Shown here one piece after another: positions 20,171 to 30,498 of a stretch of 64,000 bases of DNA. Positions within the stretch are counted from its first letter, which is position 1. Each line of letters starts with the position of its first letter. The stretch is taken from positions 38,342,553-38,406,552 of the forward strand of contig CP154956.1 in assembly GCA_039621445.1 (NCBI GenBank), read 5' to 3'. The position numbers and the translations under genes were made by a program. The notes below the pieces were generated by a model. The model saw only the letters and a list, made by a program, of their open reading frames with translations. It had not been told where the DNA came from and searched no databases. This DNA comes from Euglena gracilis. Lineage: Eukaryota > Euglenida > Euglenophyceae > Euglenales.

Positions 20171-20938
20171 AGGGTTTTTCACCGGTTCGTGCCACGAACA
20201 ATCACGAACAATCACGAACCAGCACGAACTTGGGACTTTGGCAAAATCACGAACAATCACAAACAGTCACGAACAATCACGAACCAGATTTTTTCGTCAC
20301 TCTTGCAGAAATGTCTTCTTCTGTGTTGTTCAATCAACAAAAGAGAAAAGGTCATGGAACAGAGGTGGCAAAATGACTCCTCAAGAAATCTTGTTTTGTT
20401 TTCCTCCCCTTTTTGTCACCTTTTTTCAGTTTGGTGGAGTGATGCAAGTGAGAGGTTCGAAAATGTGGTGCAGTGTTTGCCATGTTTCAATGCATTGGGC
20501 TGAGGAGACACATGCAAAGCGAAATATTTTGTCATGAACCCACAAGGACAACCTCCGTTGCAAACCGAAGGGTGTGGAAAAACCTGGTCCATCAGCTGAA
20601 TTGATGGATGCACCCAAACATGACGTGGAGGTATTTCGTGTTTTTCAAAAGGTATATTTTTGTCTTTCGGTGTCAGGTTCCCAATGAACAACCTCCCCCA
20701 AAGAGGCAGATAATTGCTGATCTCAAAAGTGTCAAAAGCCTCTTTTGCTTTCCCCATTGGCCTGAATATTTAGATTAAAAGAGGCACGAGAAGCCAAAGT
20801 TCAAGAGGAATCACCTATTTCGCCGAGGGAAAAAGGAAAACCGGGCGGTTTTTTGGAAGCACGAACAATCGCGAACAATCACGAACAATCACGAACCGGA
20901 TTTCAGGCTTCCTAGCACGAACCGGTGGTAAACCCTGG
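20171..20938. mobile_element. CAGGG-ended hAT-like element with ACGAACAATC arrays
   Basis: A 768-bp element with long inverted ends: CAGGGTTTTTCACCGGTTCG on the left, CGAACCGGTGGTAAACCCTG on the right. The flanks cgaagcc (20,164-20,170 and 20,939-20,945) are a perfect 7-bp duplication, or 7 of 8. Sub-terminal tandem units of ACGAACAATC lie inside both ends. No transposase. GT lies in the left repeat and CTAG near the right end, so it could be spliced out. Confidence 0.75.
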
Positions 20939-21000
20939 CGAAGCCCGCCCGACGGCGCGGCTGGTTGGTTGGATGCAAGTTCCTAATTTTGATTCCTTGG
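20939..21000 (+). CDS. Continuation of the interrupted exon-like segment
   Basis: After the element the GC-rich sequence resumes (EARPTARLVGW in the frame that joins EALARGPFTPEA) and then runs into AT-rich intron-like sequence with a C-run. Confidence 0.25.
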
Positions 21001-21497
21001 CCCCCCCCCGAACATTTACTTCAGAGCTTTTCCACCAAATTAAATTGAAAAGTGCTTTCCTGCACTGGCCGTAAAGTGGTCCAAACCCGATTCCAGAAAA
21101 AGATAACATTGCATTCAAAAATTCTCATTCGCTCATTCATTCTCCATTTGCATGATGATTCGTGCTTTTTTAAGATTTTTTCAGTCAAATCCGCCCCCAA
21201 TGCAATCATTGATGGGGGTGCCAGCGGACAACAACAGAAGGATCATTAAGCCTGCTCCCCATTTCACCTCTCCCGGCCAACCACCAAACTGTTAGAAGAA
21301 AAATAAGGTCAAAATGTTTCAAAAATCACGTGCTGAAAACCGAAAAAGCCGGCGGGAATCAAGTGGGAAATTTGGCTTCCTGTGGCCCCTTTTGGATGGC
21401 TAAACCGGACGATTTTTGCACTTCCCCCCCCCCAAAATCACGAAGAATCGCAGAAACCACAGATGAGAATTTGGGGTCGAAACAAGAAACAGAGGTA
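21001..21497. other. Intron-like or intergenic stretch
   Basis: AT-rich sequence with scattered short open frames and no recognisable gene or repeat. Confidence 0.4.
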
Positions 21498-21920
21498 ACC
21501 CCCCCCCCCAATTAGAAGCCCCCCGGGGCTACTATTCGGTCACTCTGCGGAAAACCCGAGGGGGGGGGGCTTCTAATTGGGTACCCTTTGTCTAAAGGGA
21601 AAACCTTCGGCCGGCGGTCAATCCGGGGATCGAACGGGGTCCAAGTTTAAAAAAAATTGCAAGACGCATTTATTCTAGTTTTTGGGTGGATAGGCCATGT
21701 TTCAAGGATACCAGATATCACCTTTGGTCCCAATGTCGACCTTTTTTTGTGGAGAATTTTCGAGTTTTTCACCATTTTTCGGAAATTTTTTCGTCAAATT
21801 TCCCCCCGGCTTCGCTGGGGGGGGGGCTGTTATGTGGATTTTTGGCGGGAAACCTGAGGGGGGGGGGCTTCTATTTGGGGGGGGGTTGTTATTTGGGGGG
21901 GGCTTCTAATTGGGGGGGTT
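21498..21920. mobile_element. C-run-ended MITE with TA flanks and shared core
   Basis: The left end ACCCCCCCCCCCAATTAGAAG and the right end CTTCTAATTGGGGGGGTT are inverted, with TA outside (21,496-21,497; 21,921-21,922). The interior contains 'caatccggggatcgaacggggtcc' and 'gatgtttcaaggataccagatatc', the core known from the CAGGG- and CAGGCAT-ended families. Confidence 0.7.
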
Positions 21921-22745
21921 TAACGTATTTGACCAATTGGAATCTTATTTATTTTTCTGGGTATTGCAGAATGCCTGGAATATGATGAAGCATATTCTGG
22001 AATTTGGCTGATCCTCCAATTTTATCTCAGTTCCAACTGGCTTTGGGTTTGGACGTGCCACACGCTGTTCACCTGGGCGAAAGGAAGAGGTTTGCAGCGC
22101 CACCTGAAGCACAGCCCTCCAGGGGCTTCACAGGACCAACACTGGTGGAAAGAAACTGTGGACAATTGTTAACAAAACTTTGGGCATTTGCTTCACCTGC
22201 TTTGATGGAGACCTGATATTTTAGCTTTTTTTTTTAAAAGGTCTTTTTGACGGGCTTAATGCAGAAACATAGGCACACTAAACGCACACACATACACACA
22301 TATGTACATGATACATAAGAGAATTCACACGGATATTTTTCCATGGTTACACAAGATCTAAGATGTACATAAGATCCAACTACGGTCGGATCTGGGTGCC
22401 TTGGATGCCGGGTGGGGTTGGCCATGCCTTTTATTGCAGGATGTGTCTTTATGTGTATTTTTGTGCATTTGTACAAATGTAAACCCCCCCCACTTATAAA
22501 CCCCCCGGGGTTTAAGGGATCCGGTTTGCGGTTTGGTTGGTCGGCCGAAGGGGGGTTTATTGATGGGGTGGGGTCGCTGAGCTCTTATTTCTTTGTAGTT
22601 TAGCACCGGGAAAAGGGGGGGTGGAGCCCCCCCCCCCTCCCCTGAGTAGACCGTGAAAACCGCGGATTATCACCACGACCCTGGCCCGGTTCCTGGAATT
22701 TTTTTTAATCGCGAGCGACTGGATTTCTAGTTTCCAAATCACCTT
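21921..22745. other. Unassigned stretch with C/G-runs
   Basis: Includes another C-run/G-run inverted block (about 22,484-22,640) and no gene that I can support. Confidence 0.4.
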
Positions 22746-23028
22746 CGACACCTCAGGCTCCGCACTTTGCCGACACCTCGGGCTACGCACTTTGCCCTTG
22801 TGAGGCCATGCCTTGCTCGCCGGCGGTGTTTGGATTGTTTTGGTGCGTTGGGTTAAGAGTCCCTGCTCAGTGCCTTTTTCGCCGGAGTTGGCCGATTCCT
22901 AATTTGCCCTTCGACACCCAGAAGAAAGGAACTTCAAATACCACACCAATTGAGAAACGAAGAAGACAATCAACCCATTCAAATTATCCAGAAAGTCACG
23001 CTCGTGCAAAAATTCAAACCAAAAGGTA

Positions 23029-24018
23029 TTGAATTTTTCGAAGAATGCAATGGCAGACGCAACTTCAAAGAAGCACAGCGCTGGAGAACTTAAAGAGGCA
23101 GCAGCAGCAGCAGCTGGACAACCTGACGACGCGGGTCAACTGTGGCGAACCGTGGCTGCCCCTTCCCCAAAAGAAATTTCCCCCACAGAAATTTCCAGAA
23201 CCCAAACCCCCCAAAGTGATAGCCACGGACCCTGGCAGACAGTGGTCAGAAAACCCCGACAGGGGCAGAAGCAACAACCAGCAGGCCACTACGGCCATTG
23301 GAACCAGGGCCATTGGGGCCAACATTATGCCAGTTACACCAATATCTTGTTCAAGCTGGGCCATGGCGGCCACAACAGCAAGCTGGGCCATGGCGGCCAC
23401 AGCAGCAATGGCCATGGCGGCCGATGGAACAAAGGCCAGGGTGGCCAACAATACCAAGGCCAGGGTGGCCAATTCCACAAACAGATGCCCAGTGGCAGGG
23501 CCAGGACAGGTCCACAACACCCCCCCCATCATTTCTTCATCTCAAACCCCATCAGGGGTACAGGATGGGCCCCCAGTGGCCCCCCAAGATTTTCAATGGG
23601 CATGGCGCCCAACATCCAAGAAAAGTCAATGGGGACTATCAAAATTTCAAGAGTGGAGCCAACATCAAGAGGGCCAGTGGGGCCAGATTTATCATCAACA
23701 ACATCAACAGTTTCAAGGCCACTGGGGCCATCAATTATTAGAAGGGGGAGAACCCCAGAAGCTAAAAGGCTGTCCCCCAGCAGGGGGTTTCAATGCACGG
23801 TGGCAGCCCCAGGAGGATGCCGCCATAGGGGCAGTGGAGGACAAGGGGGCAACCCCCCCTCAAAATTCTTTGTCAATGCCCATGGCAGGGGCAAACAAAA
23901 ACAAGGGCGAGACCCAAAAAGGGGCCCCTATGGTATGTCAATCGACAACACCAATGACAAAGTGGAGGATCAGAGAGCCTGTGAGCAGAGCATGCACACA
24001 CCCCCCAGCCACCTTTAA
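23029..24018 (+). CDS. gag: DIRS copy 1 gag-like ORF, Gly/His/Gln-rich
   Basis: Two overlapping + frames are open here. One (330 aa) carries Gly/His/Gln-rich repeats such as NGHGGRWNKGQGGQQYQGQG in its middle. The other continues as HQEGQWGQIYHQQHQQFQGH, so an indel probably separates the N- and C-terminal parts. The low-complexity RNA-binding character and position before RT suit a gag-like protein. The same composition is conserved in copy 2. Confidence 0.55.
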   Translation: MNFSKNAMADATSKKHSAGELKEAAAAAAGQPDDAGQLWRTVAAPSPKEISPTEISRTQTPQSDSHGPWQTVVRKPRQGQKQQPAGHYGHWNQGHWGQHYASYTNILFKLGHGGHNSKLGHGGHSSNGHGGRWNKGQGGQQYQGQGGQFHKQMPSGRARTGPQHPPHHFFISNPIRGTGWAPSGPPRFSMGMAPNIQEKSMGTIKISRVEPTSRGPVGPDLSSTTSTVSRPLGPSIIRRGRTPEAKRLSPSRGFQCTVAAPGGCRHRGSGGQGGNPPSKFFVNAHGRGKQKQGRDPKRGPYGMSIDNTNDKVEDQRACEQSMHTPPSHL

Positions 24019-24248
24019 AGAATGCTCAATCCCCAGGGGCACCAGGGGTGCAATGTCCAACACCTCCCACCTAGCACCTAGAAAATCATATAATTGGGGA
24101 AATACATTCCATGGAGGAAAAATGGGGAGACACCCCCCTGTACCAGAGACTTCAGAAAAGTCTAAAATGGTGGTCAAAAAATGCCACCCCAGCAACATGT
24201 CAATTGATGAAAAATGGAATTCAGCCCCCCTAGGTAAATCCCCCAAAA

Positions 24249-24941
24249 TTGTCCACCCACCCAAAACCCAGAGCCAATATGGACCTGAACCAGGCAGAAA
24301 AAATCCTGCTGGATTACGAAAAAACTGGGTCAATAAAACGAGTTTGGGATTCAGAAACCCAGTATTTAATCCCATGGTTTCTAATTTCCAAACCAGAAGG
24401 GGGAACAACCAAATGGAGAATGATCAGCGTCTGCAGAGAATTAAATCAGCAGTTTCAAGTAAAACCTTTCAAGCTGGATCATATCCAGCACATTTTTCCA
24501 GTTTTGGAAAAAGGCCACTGGGCAGCAAAAATAGACCTGAAGGATGCCTATTTCCACATTCCATTAAGTCCAGGCCTAAGGCCGTTTTTAAGGCATCAGG
24601 TGGGGAGGCAGACCTGGGAATTTCAGACAGGCTGCTTTGGGCTAAATGTAATGCCCCAAATTTTCATTTCAGTCATGAAAACATTCGAAAAATTGTGGAG
24701 AAAAAGGGGCATCCAGGTGTTTATTTACCTGGACGACATTTTGCTGGTGGCCCACACACAAAGCATTTTGCAAAGTCACCTGAACAGAGTTGTCAAAGAT
24801 TTGCTGGATTCTGGGTTCAAAATCGGTGTGAAAAAGTCCACCCTCCAGCCCACCCAAGTGGTAACCCATCTGGGTTTTCAACTAAACTTCCAGGAAGGAA
24901 AGTTACAGGTGCCCCCCCCCCCCAGAAAGTCAAAACCATAA
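24249..24941 (+). CDS. DIRS copy 1 reverse transcriptase
   Basis: 230 aa of RT core. Motif A is KIDLKDAYFHIPL (D96) and motif C is IYLDDILL (about 160-163). PWFLISKPEGGTTKWRMI is motif 1-2 and LQPTQVVTHLGFQL lies in the thumb. The wording is of DIRS/Ngaro type rather than Ty3. The frame stays open to the start of RNase H, then stops at 24,941 after a C-run. Confidence 0.85.
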   Translation: MSTHPKPRANMDLNQAEKILLDYEKTGSIKRVWDSETQYLIPWFLISKPEGGTTKWRMISVCRELNQQFQVKPFKLDHIQHIFPVLEKGHWAAKIDLKDAYFHIPLSPGLRPFLRHQVGRQTWEFQTGCFGLNVMPQIFISVMKTFEKLWRKRGIQVFIYLDDILLVAHTQSILQSHLNRVVKDLLDSGFKIGVKKSTLQPTQVVTHLGFQLNFQEGKLQVPPPPRKSKP

Positions 24942-24975
24942 AAAAGGAGCTGGGAAAAATTGTGAAAAAGAATAC

Positions 24976-25465
24976 ATGTCAAAAAGGCAGTTGGCTGCCA
25001 TTTTGGGTCGAATAAGATGCAATCTAGTGGCCTTGCCCTTTTTAAGGGCTTTAACAGAGACCCTGGCAATTTTTTTGGTGGCAAAGTCCACAACCCCCTG
25101 GGACTCAAAACACCCCATTTCCCAGGAAATCAAGGCCCAATTAAGGGAGATAAAAACTCTATTGGACACCTGGGGGGGCAGACGTTTCCCCCAAAATGCA
25201 ACCAGGGAGTTACACTCAGACAGCAGCACCCATGCCTGGGGGGGGGGGGCTGGACATCCACACAGGAGAAATCGTGCTGGAATTTTGGAGAAAAGACTCC
25301 ATTTTACACATGAATCTAAAGGAGCTCAGTGCAGCAATAAACACTGTGAAAGGCTTGAGCAAACCTGGGGAAACAGTTTCTTTGTCTGTGGACAACCAGG
25401 TAATCTACTATTACCTAACAAAAGGGGGGGGGGCAGAAAGGACCCCTTCAACAAAATGCTAAGAC
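24976..25465 (+). pseudogene. DIRS copy 1 RNase H, broken by G-runs
   Basis: The RNase H active-site segments are present but in two frames. TRELHSDSSTHAWGGG (first D) is followed by a G-run at about 25,239-25,249. Then NLKELSAAINTV (E) and VSLSVDNQVIYYYL (D) are read in another frame, until a second G-run at about 25,424. Copy 2 reads the same region in one frame, so these are indels in homopolymers. Confidence 0.75.
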
Positions 25466-25481
25466 CATTTTCAAATGGTGC

Positions 25482-27362
25482 ATGGAGCACCAAGTAAACC
25501 TCCAAGTCAACTGGGTACCTTCCAAGGAATACGTAGCAGACCCCATAAGCAGATGGGAAATAGACAGGGGGGATTATTCTTTAGACCCCCAACTTTTTCG
25601 ATGGTTAAGACAGCAATTCCAAATTTTCATAAAACTGGAAACAGATTTGTTTGCCTCCCCAGGCAACAAAAAACTGCCTAATTTTGTGGGCAGGTGGCCT
25701 CATTGGGAGGCCACAGCAGAAAATGCACTACAATGTCCACTGGACAACATGGGGGATCTTTATGCAAACCCCCCCCTGGTCAATAATCCAAAAATTTCTG
25801 CCCAGGTTGAAAATGTTTCCCCAGACCAAAGTTTTGATGGTCACCCCCTACTGGGATTCAGCCACCTGGTGGCCCCAATTAATAAAAATGAAAGTCCCAG
25901 GGACCCCCTGCCTGAAAATCAACCCCTACAGGGGTATGTTCACCAATTGCAGGGGGGAACAAATGCCACCCCCCAGGTGGCCCCTGCTTTGCATGATTTG
26001 CTCAGGCAAATTTTGAAGGGGAAACAAATTCAGGTTAAAACCATTGAAGATTTCCTGGGGAGAAACCCCAGTTTAAAGCGTTATCAGAGTGCTTTTGCAC
26101 TTCTGTGGGTAATTTTGGAACACAAGAGGGTGCCCCCCCCCCCTGAAGCCACCACAGACCAAGTGGCTGACGCTTTAATTCAATTATTTCAATTTTCCAA
26201 AGCCCAAGCCCGTAATGCCTATAGTGCAGTGCTTTTGATTCCTGGGTTTGGTGGGCTGAGATTCCACACCCTATTGACACCCTACAAGAGGCTTTGGAAC
26301 CAAAAACTGGAGAAGTATGTGGCATTTTGGGATCCCCTCCCAATCCTCCTGGGGCTGGCCAAGGCCCCAATGCCCACTGATATTTGTACATTGCGTACCC
26401 AGCTCATTTTTTGCTCACGAATTCTCTGTTTATATCGATGCTCTGACTTGGCACAAGTCAAACGAACCACCAGTGTTTTGGGTAGGGCACCCTACATTAA
26501 AATTAGACCTAAAGGCCAAAAGTTTCACAAGTGGGAAAGGGTGGTGTCCATTCCCCAATGTCCACAATTAAGACCCTTTAATTTAATGATGTCTTATGTG
26601 GCTGCCACACGTTCATTCGTCAGACCTGGGGGCCCCCTTCTGATTTCATTAAAACCCCCCTTCAGGGCCATAAGTGCAGACACTGTTGCTCCTATCACAA
26701 GAGATTTTTTGGCCAAGCATGGGGTGACCCCCCAGGTGTGCGGGGCCCACTCCACCAGGGGGGCAGGGGTTGGTTTACTCAAAAAATTGCGCCTTTCTGC
26801 CCAAGAAGTTTGTGAAATTGGCCAGTGGAGGGGGGTGGAGGCTTTTACAGCCCACTATCAACGACTGGGTGCCCAAGGTGCCCTGGAAAATGCCCTGGCC
26901 CCCCTAATTTCAGTGCACAATCTGGCCTCACAAGGGCAAAGTGCAGAGCCCGAGGTGTCTCGTACTCCCTCGAGGAAAGCCGACCAGGGAGAAAGGGACA
27001 CCGAGGGCGAAGCACAAAGACCTTGTGAGCCCGACCCCCCCCCCACCCGAAAACGAAAATTTGTCTTCAAAAGCCCTCGGGCAGAAAATGGGGGCCAGGG
27101 GGGCAGAGGGGGGGCACCCCGACCCTCCCAGGGACAGGAAGTCACGTCGCCAAGTCGGAGCAGCATCGTCAGCAAACTCCGGCGAGGCACTAAGCAGGGA
27201 CTCCTAACCCAACGCACCAAAACAATCCAAACACCGCCGGCGAGCCAGGCATGGCCTCACAAGGTCTTTGTGCTTCGCCCTCGGTGTCCCTTCCTCATGG
27301 TCGGCTTTCCTCGAGGGAGTACGACTTGTAAGGCCATGCCTTGCTTTGGTCCGCTTGGCTAG
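25482..27362 (+). CDS. DIRS copy 1 RNase H end, DAM-like domain and tyrosine recombinase
   Basis: The frame starts in the RNase H tail (NWVPSKEYVADPISRW). A DAM-like segment follows: ETDLFASPGN then DLYANPPL. The C-terminal half is a tyrosine recombinase: first Arg in CLYRCSDLAQVK, the HSTRGAG box at about 26,750, GQWRGVE, and the nucleophile Tyr in TAHYQRLG. The recombinase integrates circular cDNA in this class. The coding tail overlaps the inverted terminal sequences and is probably not functional protein beyond about 26,935. Confidence 0.85.
   Translation: MEHQVNLQVNWVPSKEYVADPISRWEIDRGDYSLDPQLFRWLRQQFQIFIKLETDLFASPGNKKLPNFVGRWPHWEATAENALQCPLDNMGDLYANPPLVNNPKISAQVENVSPDQSFDGHPLLGFSHLVAPINKNESPRDPLPENQPLQGYVHQLQGGTNATPQVAPALHDLLRQILKGKQIQVKTIEDFLGRNPSLKRYQSAFALLWVILEHKRVPPPPEATTDQVADALIQLFQFSKAQARNAYSAVLLIPGFGGLRFHTLLTPYKRLWNQKLEKYVAFWDPLPILLGLAKAPMPTDICTLRTQLIFCSRILCLYRCSDLAQVKRTTSVLGRAPYIKIRPKGQKFHKWERVVSIPQCPQLRPFNLMMSYVAATRSFVRPGGPLLISLKPPFRAISADTVAPITRDFLAKHGVTPQVCGAHSTRGAGVGLLKKLRLSAQEVCEIGQWRGVEAFTAHYQRLGAQGALENALAPLISVHNLASQGQSAEPEVSRTPSRKADQGERDTEGEAQRPCEPDPPPTRKRKFVFKSPRAENGGQGGRGGAPRPSQGQEVTSPSRSSIVSKLRRGTKQGLLTQRTKTIQTPPASQAWPHKVFVLRPRCPFLMVGFPRGSTTCKAMPCFGPLG
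26924..27325. repeat. DIRS right terminal and internal complementary regions
   Basis: Holds inverted copies of the left end (see the element entry) plus a 71-bp inverted pair, 26,959-27,029 with 27,252-27,324, nearly perfect. Such complementary ends template circle formation in DIRS elements. Confidence 0.75.
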
Positions 27363-27699
27363 GAGTCCCTGCTTAGTGCCTTTTTTCGCCGGAGTTGGCT
27401 GATTCTGAATTTGCCCTTCGACAATCCAGAAGAAAGGAACTTCAATTCAAGAACCTTGAAAAGTGAATTTGAAAGAGTTAAGTAAATCGAAGAGAATATC
27501 AAATCAGAATTTGTTGACATATTCAAGACTTCAATGAAAAATGCAATTGCCAACACGAAGAGCATATCTGAACAACGGAAACTGCTGCCGCTACAGCTGG
27601 ACAACCTGACGGCGCGGTGAAACCGTGGCGATCCGTGGCTGTCCCATCCCCCCCCAGAAAAAGTTTCTAAAAAAACACCCAGTAACATCCACAGGCTTT

Positions 27700-28622
27700 A
27701 ATAAACAATGGTCAGAAAAACTCGAAGGACACAAAAGCCAAGACAGCTGTCATGCCACTACGGCAAGGGCCATGGAGGCCCATATCCCAGTTACACCAAT
27801 ACCTTGTTCAAGTTGGGCCATGGAGGCCACAACAGCAATGGCCACGGTGGCCGATGGAACAAAGGCCAGGGCGGCCAACAATACCAAGGCCAGGGGGGCC
27901 AATTCCACAAATAGATGCCCAGTGGCACGGGCAGGGCAGGTCCACAACACCCTCCCAGCCATTTCTTCATCACAAACCCTATCAAGGGAAAAGGATTGGC
28001 CCCCAGAGACCCCCAAGATTTTCAATGGGCATGGCGCCGAAAGTCAAAGAGAAGTCAATGGGGATTGTCAAAATTTCAAGAGGGCAAACATCAAGAGGGA
28101 GAGTGGGGCCAGAATTATCATCAAGGCCACTGGGGCCATCATCATTCTTATCAAGGCCACTGGGTCCATCGCCGTGCTCAACATCAACAATTTGAAGGCC
28201 ACTGGGGGCAGCGAATATCAGAAGGGGAGAACCCCCAGAAGCTAAAAGGCCGTCCCCCAGCAGGGGGTTTCAAGGTACTGTGGCAGCCCCCGGAGGATGC
28301 CTTCATAGGGGCAGTGGGGGACAAGGGGGCAACCCCCCCTCAACTTTCTTTGTCAATGCCCATGTCAGGGGCAAGCCAGAACAAGAGGGAGACCCAAAAA
28401 GGGGCCCCTATGGTATGTCAGTCGACAACAGCAATGACAAAGTGGAGGACCAGAGAGAGAGACTGTGAGCAGAACATGCACACCCCCCAGCCACCTTTAG
28501 AGAGTGCTCAATCCCCAGGGGCACCAGGGGTGCAATGTCCAACACCCCCCACCCAGCACCCAGAAAATCATATAATTGGGAAAATACATTCCATGCAGGA
28601 AAATGGGGAGAAACCCCTGTAA
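27700..28622 (+). pseudogene. gag: DIRS copy 2 gag-like region
   Basis: Gly/His/Gln-rich repeats GHGGRWNKGQGGQQYQGQGG and QGHWGHHHSYQGHW in adjacent frames, broken by a TAG at about 27,914. Matches copy 1. Confidence 0.55.
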
Positions 28623-28748
28623 CAGAGACTTCAGAAAAGTCTAAAATGGTGACAAAAAATGCCACCCCCCCCCCCAGCAACAGGTCAATTGATGAAAAAT
28701 GGAAGTCAACCCCCCTGGGTGAATCCCCCAAAATTGTCCCCCCACCCA

Positions 28749-29398
28749 AAACCCAGAGCCATCCTGGACCTGAACCAGGCAGAAAAAATTCTGCTGGATT
28801 CGAAAAAACTGTGTCAGTGAAACGAGTCTGGGATTCAGAAACCCAGCATTTAATCCCATGGTTTCTAATTTCCAAACCAGAAGGGGGAACAACCAAATGG
28901 AGTGTGATCAGCGACTGCAGAGAAATAAATAAGCAGTTTTAAGTAAAACCTTTCAAGCTGGATCATATCCAACACATTTTTCCAGTTTTGGAAAAAGGCC
29001 ACTGGGCAGCAAAAATAGACCTGAAGGATGACTATTTTCATATTCCATTAAATCCAGGCCTAAGGCCATTTTTAAGGCATCAAACAGGCTGCTTTGAGCT
29101 AAATGCAGTGCCCCAGATTTTAATGCAATTAATGAAAACGTTTCGAAAAACTGTGGAGAAAAAGGGGCATCCCGGTGTTGTGTTTATTTACCTGGACGAT
29201 ATTTTGCTGGTGGCCCCCACTGAAAACATTTTACAAAATCACCTGAACACAGTTGTCAAAGATTTGCTGGATTCTGGCTTCAAAATCAATGTCAAAAAGT
29301 GCACCCTCCAGCCCACCCAAGTGGTAAACCATCTGTATTTTCAACTGAACTTCCAGGAAGGAAAGCTACAGGTGCACCCCAGAAAGTCAAAACCATAA
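28749..29398 (+). pseudogene. DIRS copy 2 reverse transcriptase, frame-broken
   Basis: Motif 1-2 (PWFLISKPEGGTTKWSVI) lies in a frame that stops at 28,942. Motif A (IDLKDDYFHIPL) and motif C (IYLDDILL) lie in a frame open from 28,988 to 29,398. About 10 residues present in copy 1 before TGCF are missing. Confidence 0.75.
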
Positions 29399-29419
29399 AA
29401 AAGGAGTTGGGAAAAATTG

Positions 29420-29955
29420 GGGAAAAAGAATACATGTCAAAAAGGCAATTGGCTGCCATTTTGATCCAAATAAGGTGCAACCTAATGGCCTTGCCCTTTT
29501 TAAGGGCTTTAACAGAGACCCTGGCAATTTTTTTGGCGCCAAAGTCCACAGCCCCCTGGGACTCAAAACACCTTATTTCCCAGGAAATCAAGGCCCAATT
29601 AAGGGAAATTCATTTTTTACTGGACACCTGGGGGGGCATACCTTTCCCCCAAAGTGCGACCAGGGAGTTACACTCAGACGGAAGCACCCATGTCTGGGGG
29701 GGGGGGCTGGACATCCAAACAGGCAAAGTTGTGCAAGAATTTTGGAGAGAAGACTCCATTTTGCACGTAAACGTAAAGGAGCTGTGGGCAGCAATAAACA
29801 CTGTAAGAAGCCTCAGTAGACCAGGGGAAACAGTTTCCTTGTCAGTGGACAACCAGGTAATCTACTATTACCTGACAAAAAGGGGGGGGGCAGAACGGAC
29901 CCCTTCAAATCCATTCTCACACCCTTTTTCAAATGGTGCATGGAGCACAAAGTAA
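29420..29955 (+). CDS. DIRS copy 2 RNase H
   Basis: Read in one frame: ELHSDGSTHVWGG (D), NVKELWAAINTV (E), LSVDNQVIYYYL (D). The G-runs that break copy 1 are in frame here. A frame change follows at about 29,940. Confidence 0.7.
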
Positions 29956-30498
29956 ACCTTCAAGTAAAGTGGGTCCCTTCAAAGGAATGTCTAGCAGACC
30001 CCATAAGCAGGTGGGAGATGGACAGGGGGGATTACTCTTTAGACCGCAAATTATTCCAATGGCTAAAACAACAGTTCAAAGAATTTATAAACCTGGAAAC
30101 AGACTTGTTTGCCTCCCTGGGCAACAAAACACTTCCAAAATTTGTGGCCAGATGGCCCCGTTGGGAATCTTCAGGGGTGGATGCAGTGCAATCTAGGGGG
30201 ATTTTATGCCAATCCCCCCTGGTCAATTATTGAAAACAGTTCCGTTGACCAAAGTTTTGATGGTCACCCCCTTTTGGGATTCAGCCACCGGGTGGCCCCA
30301 ATTAATCAAAATGAAAGTTTCAGGGACCCCCTGCCTCAAAATAACCCCTTACAGAGGTATGTAAACAAACTGCAAAGGGGAGAAAATGCCGCCACCCAGA
30401 TGGCTCCTACTTTGCATGATTTACTCAGGAAAATTTTGGAGGGGAAACAAGTACAAAATACAACCATTAACGATTTGTTGGGCAGAAATCCAATTTAA
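29940..30498 (+). pseudogene. DIRS copy 2 DAM-like segment and recombinase start
   Basis: KWVPSKECLADPISRW, then NLETDLFASLGNKTLPK and, in another frame, GGFYANPPWSIIEN (the DAM-like NPPW box). Ends in DLLGRNPI. The recombinase core and active site are missing. Confidence 0.65.

Larger units (their letters stand above)
22746..27325 (+). mobile_element. DIRS-type tyrosine-recombinase retrotransposon, copy 1
   Basis: The order is terminal region, gag-like ORF, RT, RNase H, DAM-like domain, tyrosine recombinase, terminal region. That order, with no integrase or LTR, defines DIRS-like elements. The left end starts with two 25-bp units (22,746-22,770; 22,771-22,795). Sequence from 22,771 to about 22,807 reappears inverted at 26,924-26,962, and 22,797-22,895 reappears inverted at about 27,166-27,267. 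Arms 26,959-27,029 and 27,252-27,324 are also inverted. G-runs cause several frame breaks, so this copy is probably inactive or is mis-assembled at homopolymers. Confidence 0.85.

Noticed and set aside
20180-20930. CRISPR-like array of ACGAACAATC units
   Set aside because: Units are 10 bp with no spacers, lie inside a transposon with inverted ends, and the host is eukaryotic.
23065-23532. 155-codon hydrophobic minus-strand frame opposite DIRS gag
   Set aside because: It is the complement of GGCCA/ATGGCC-type repeats coding Gly/His/Gln on the + strand and is not conserved as protein.
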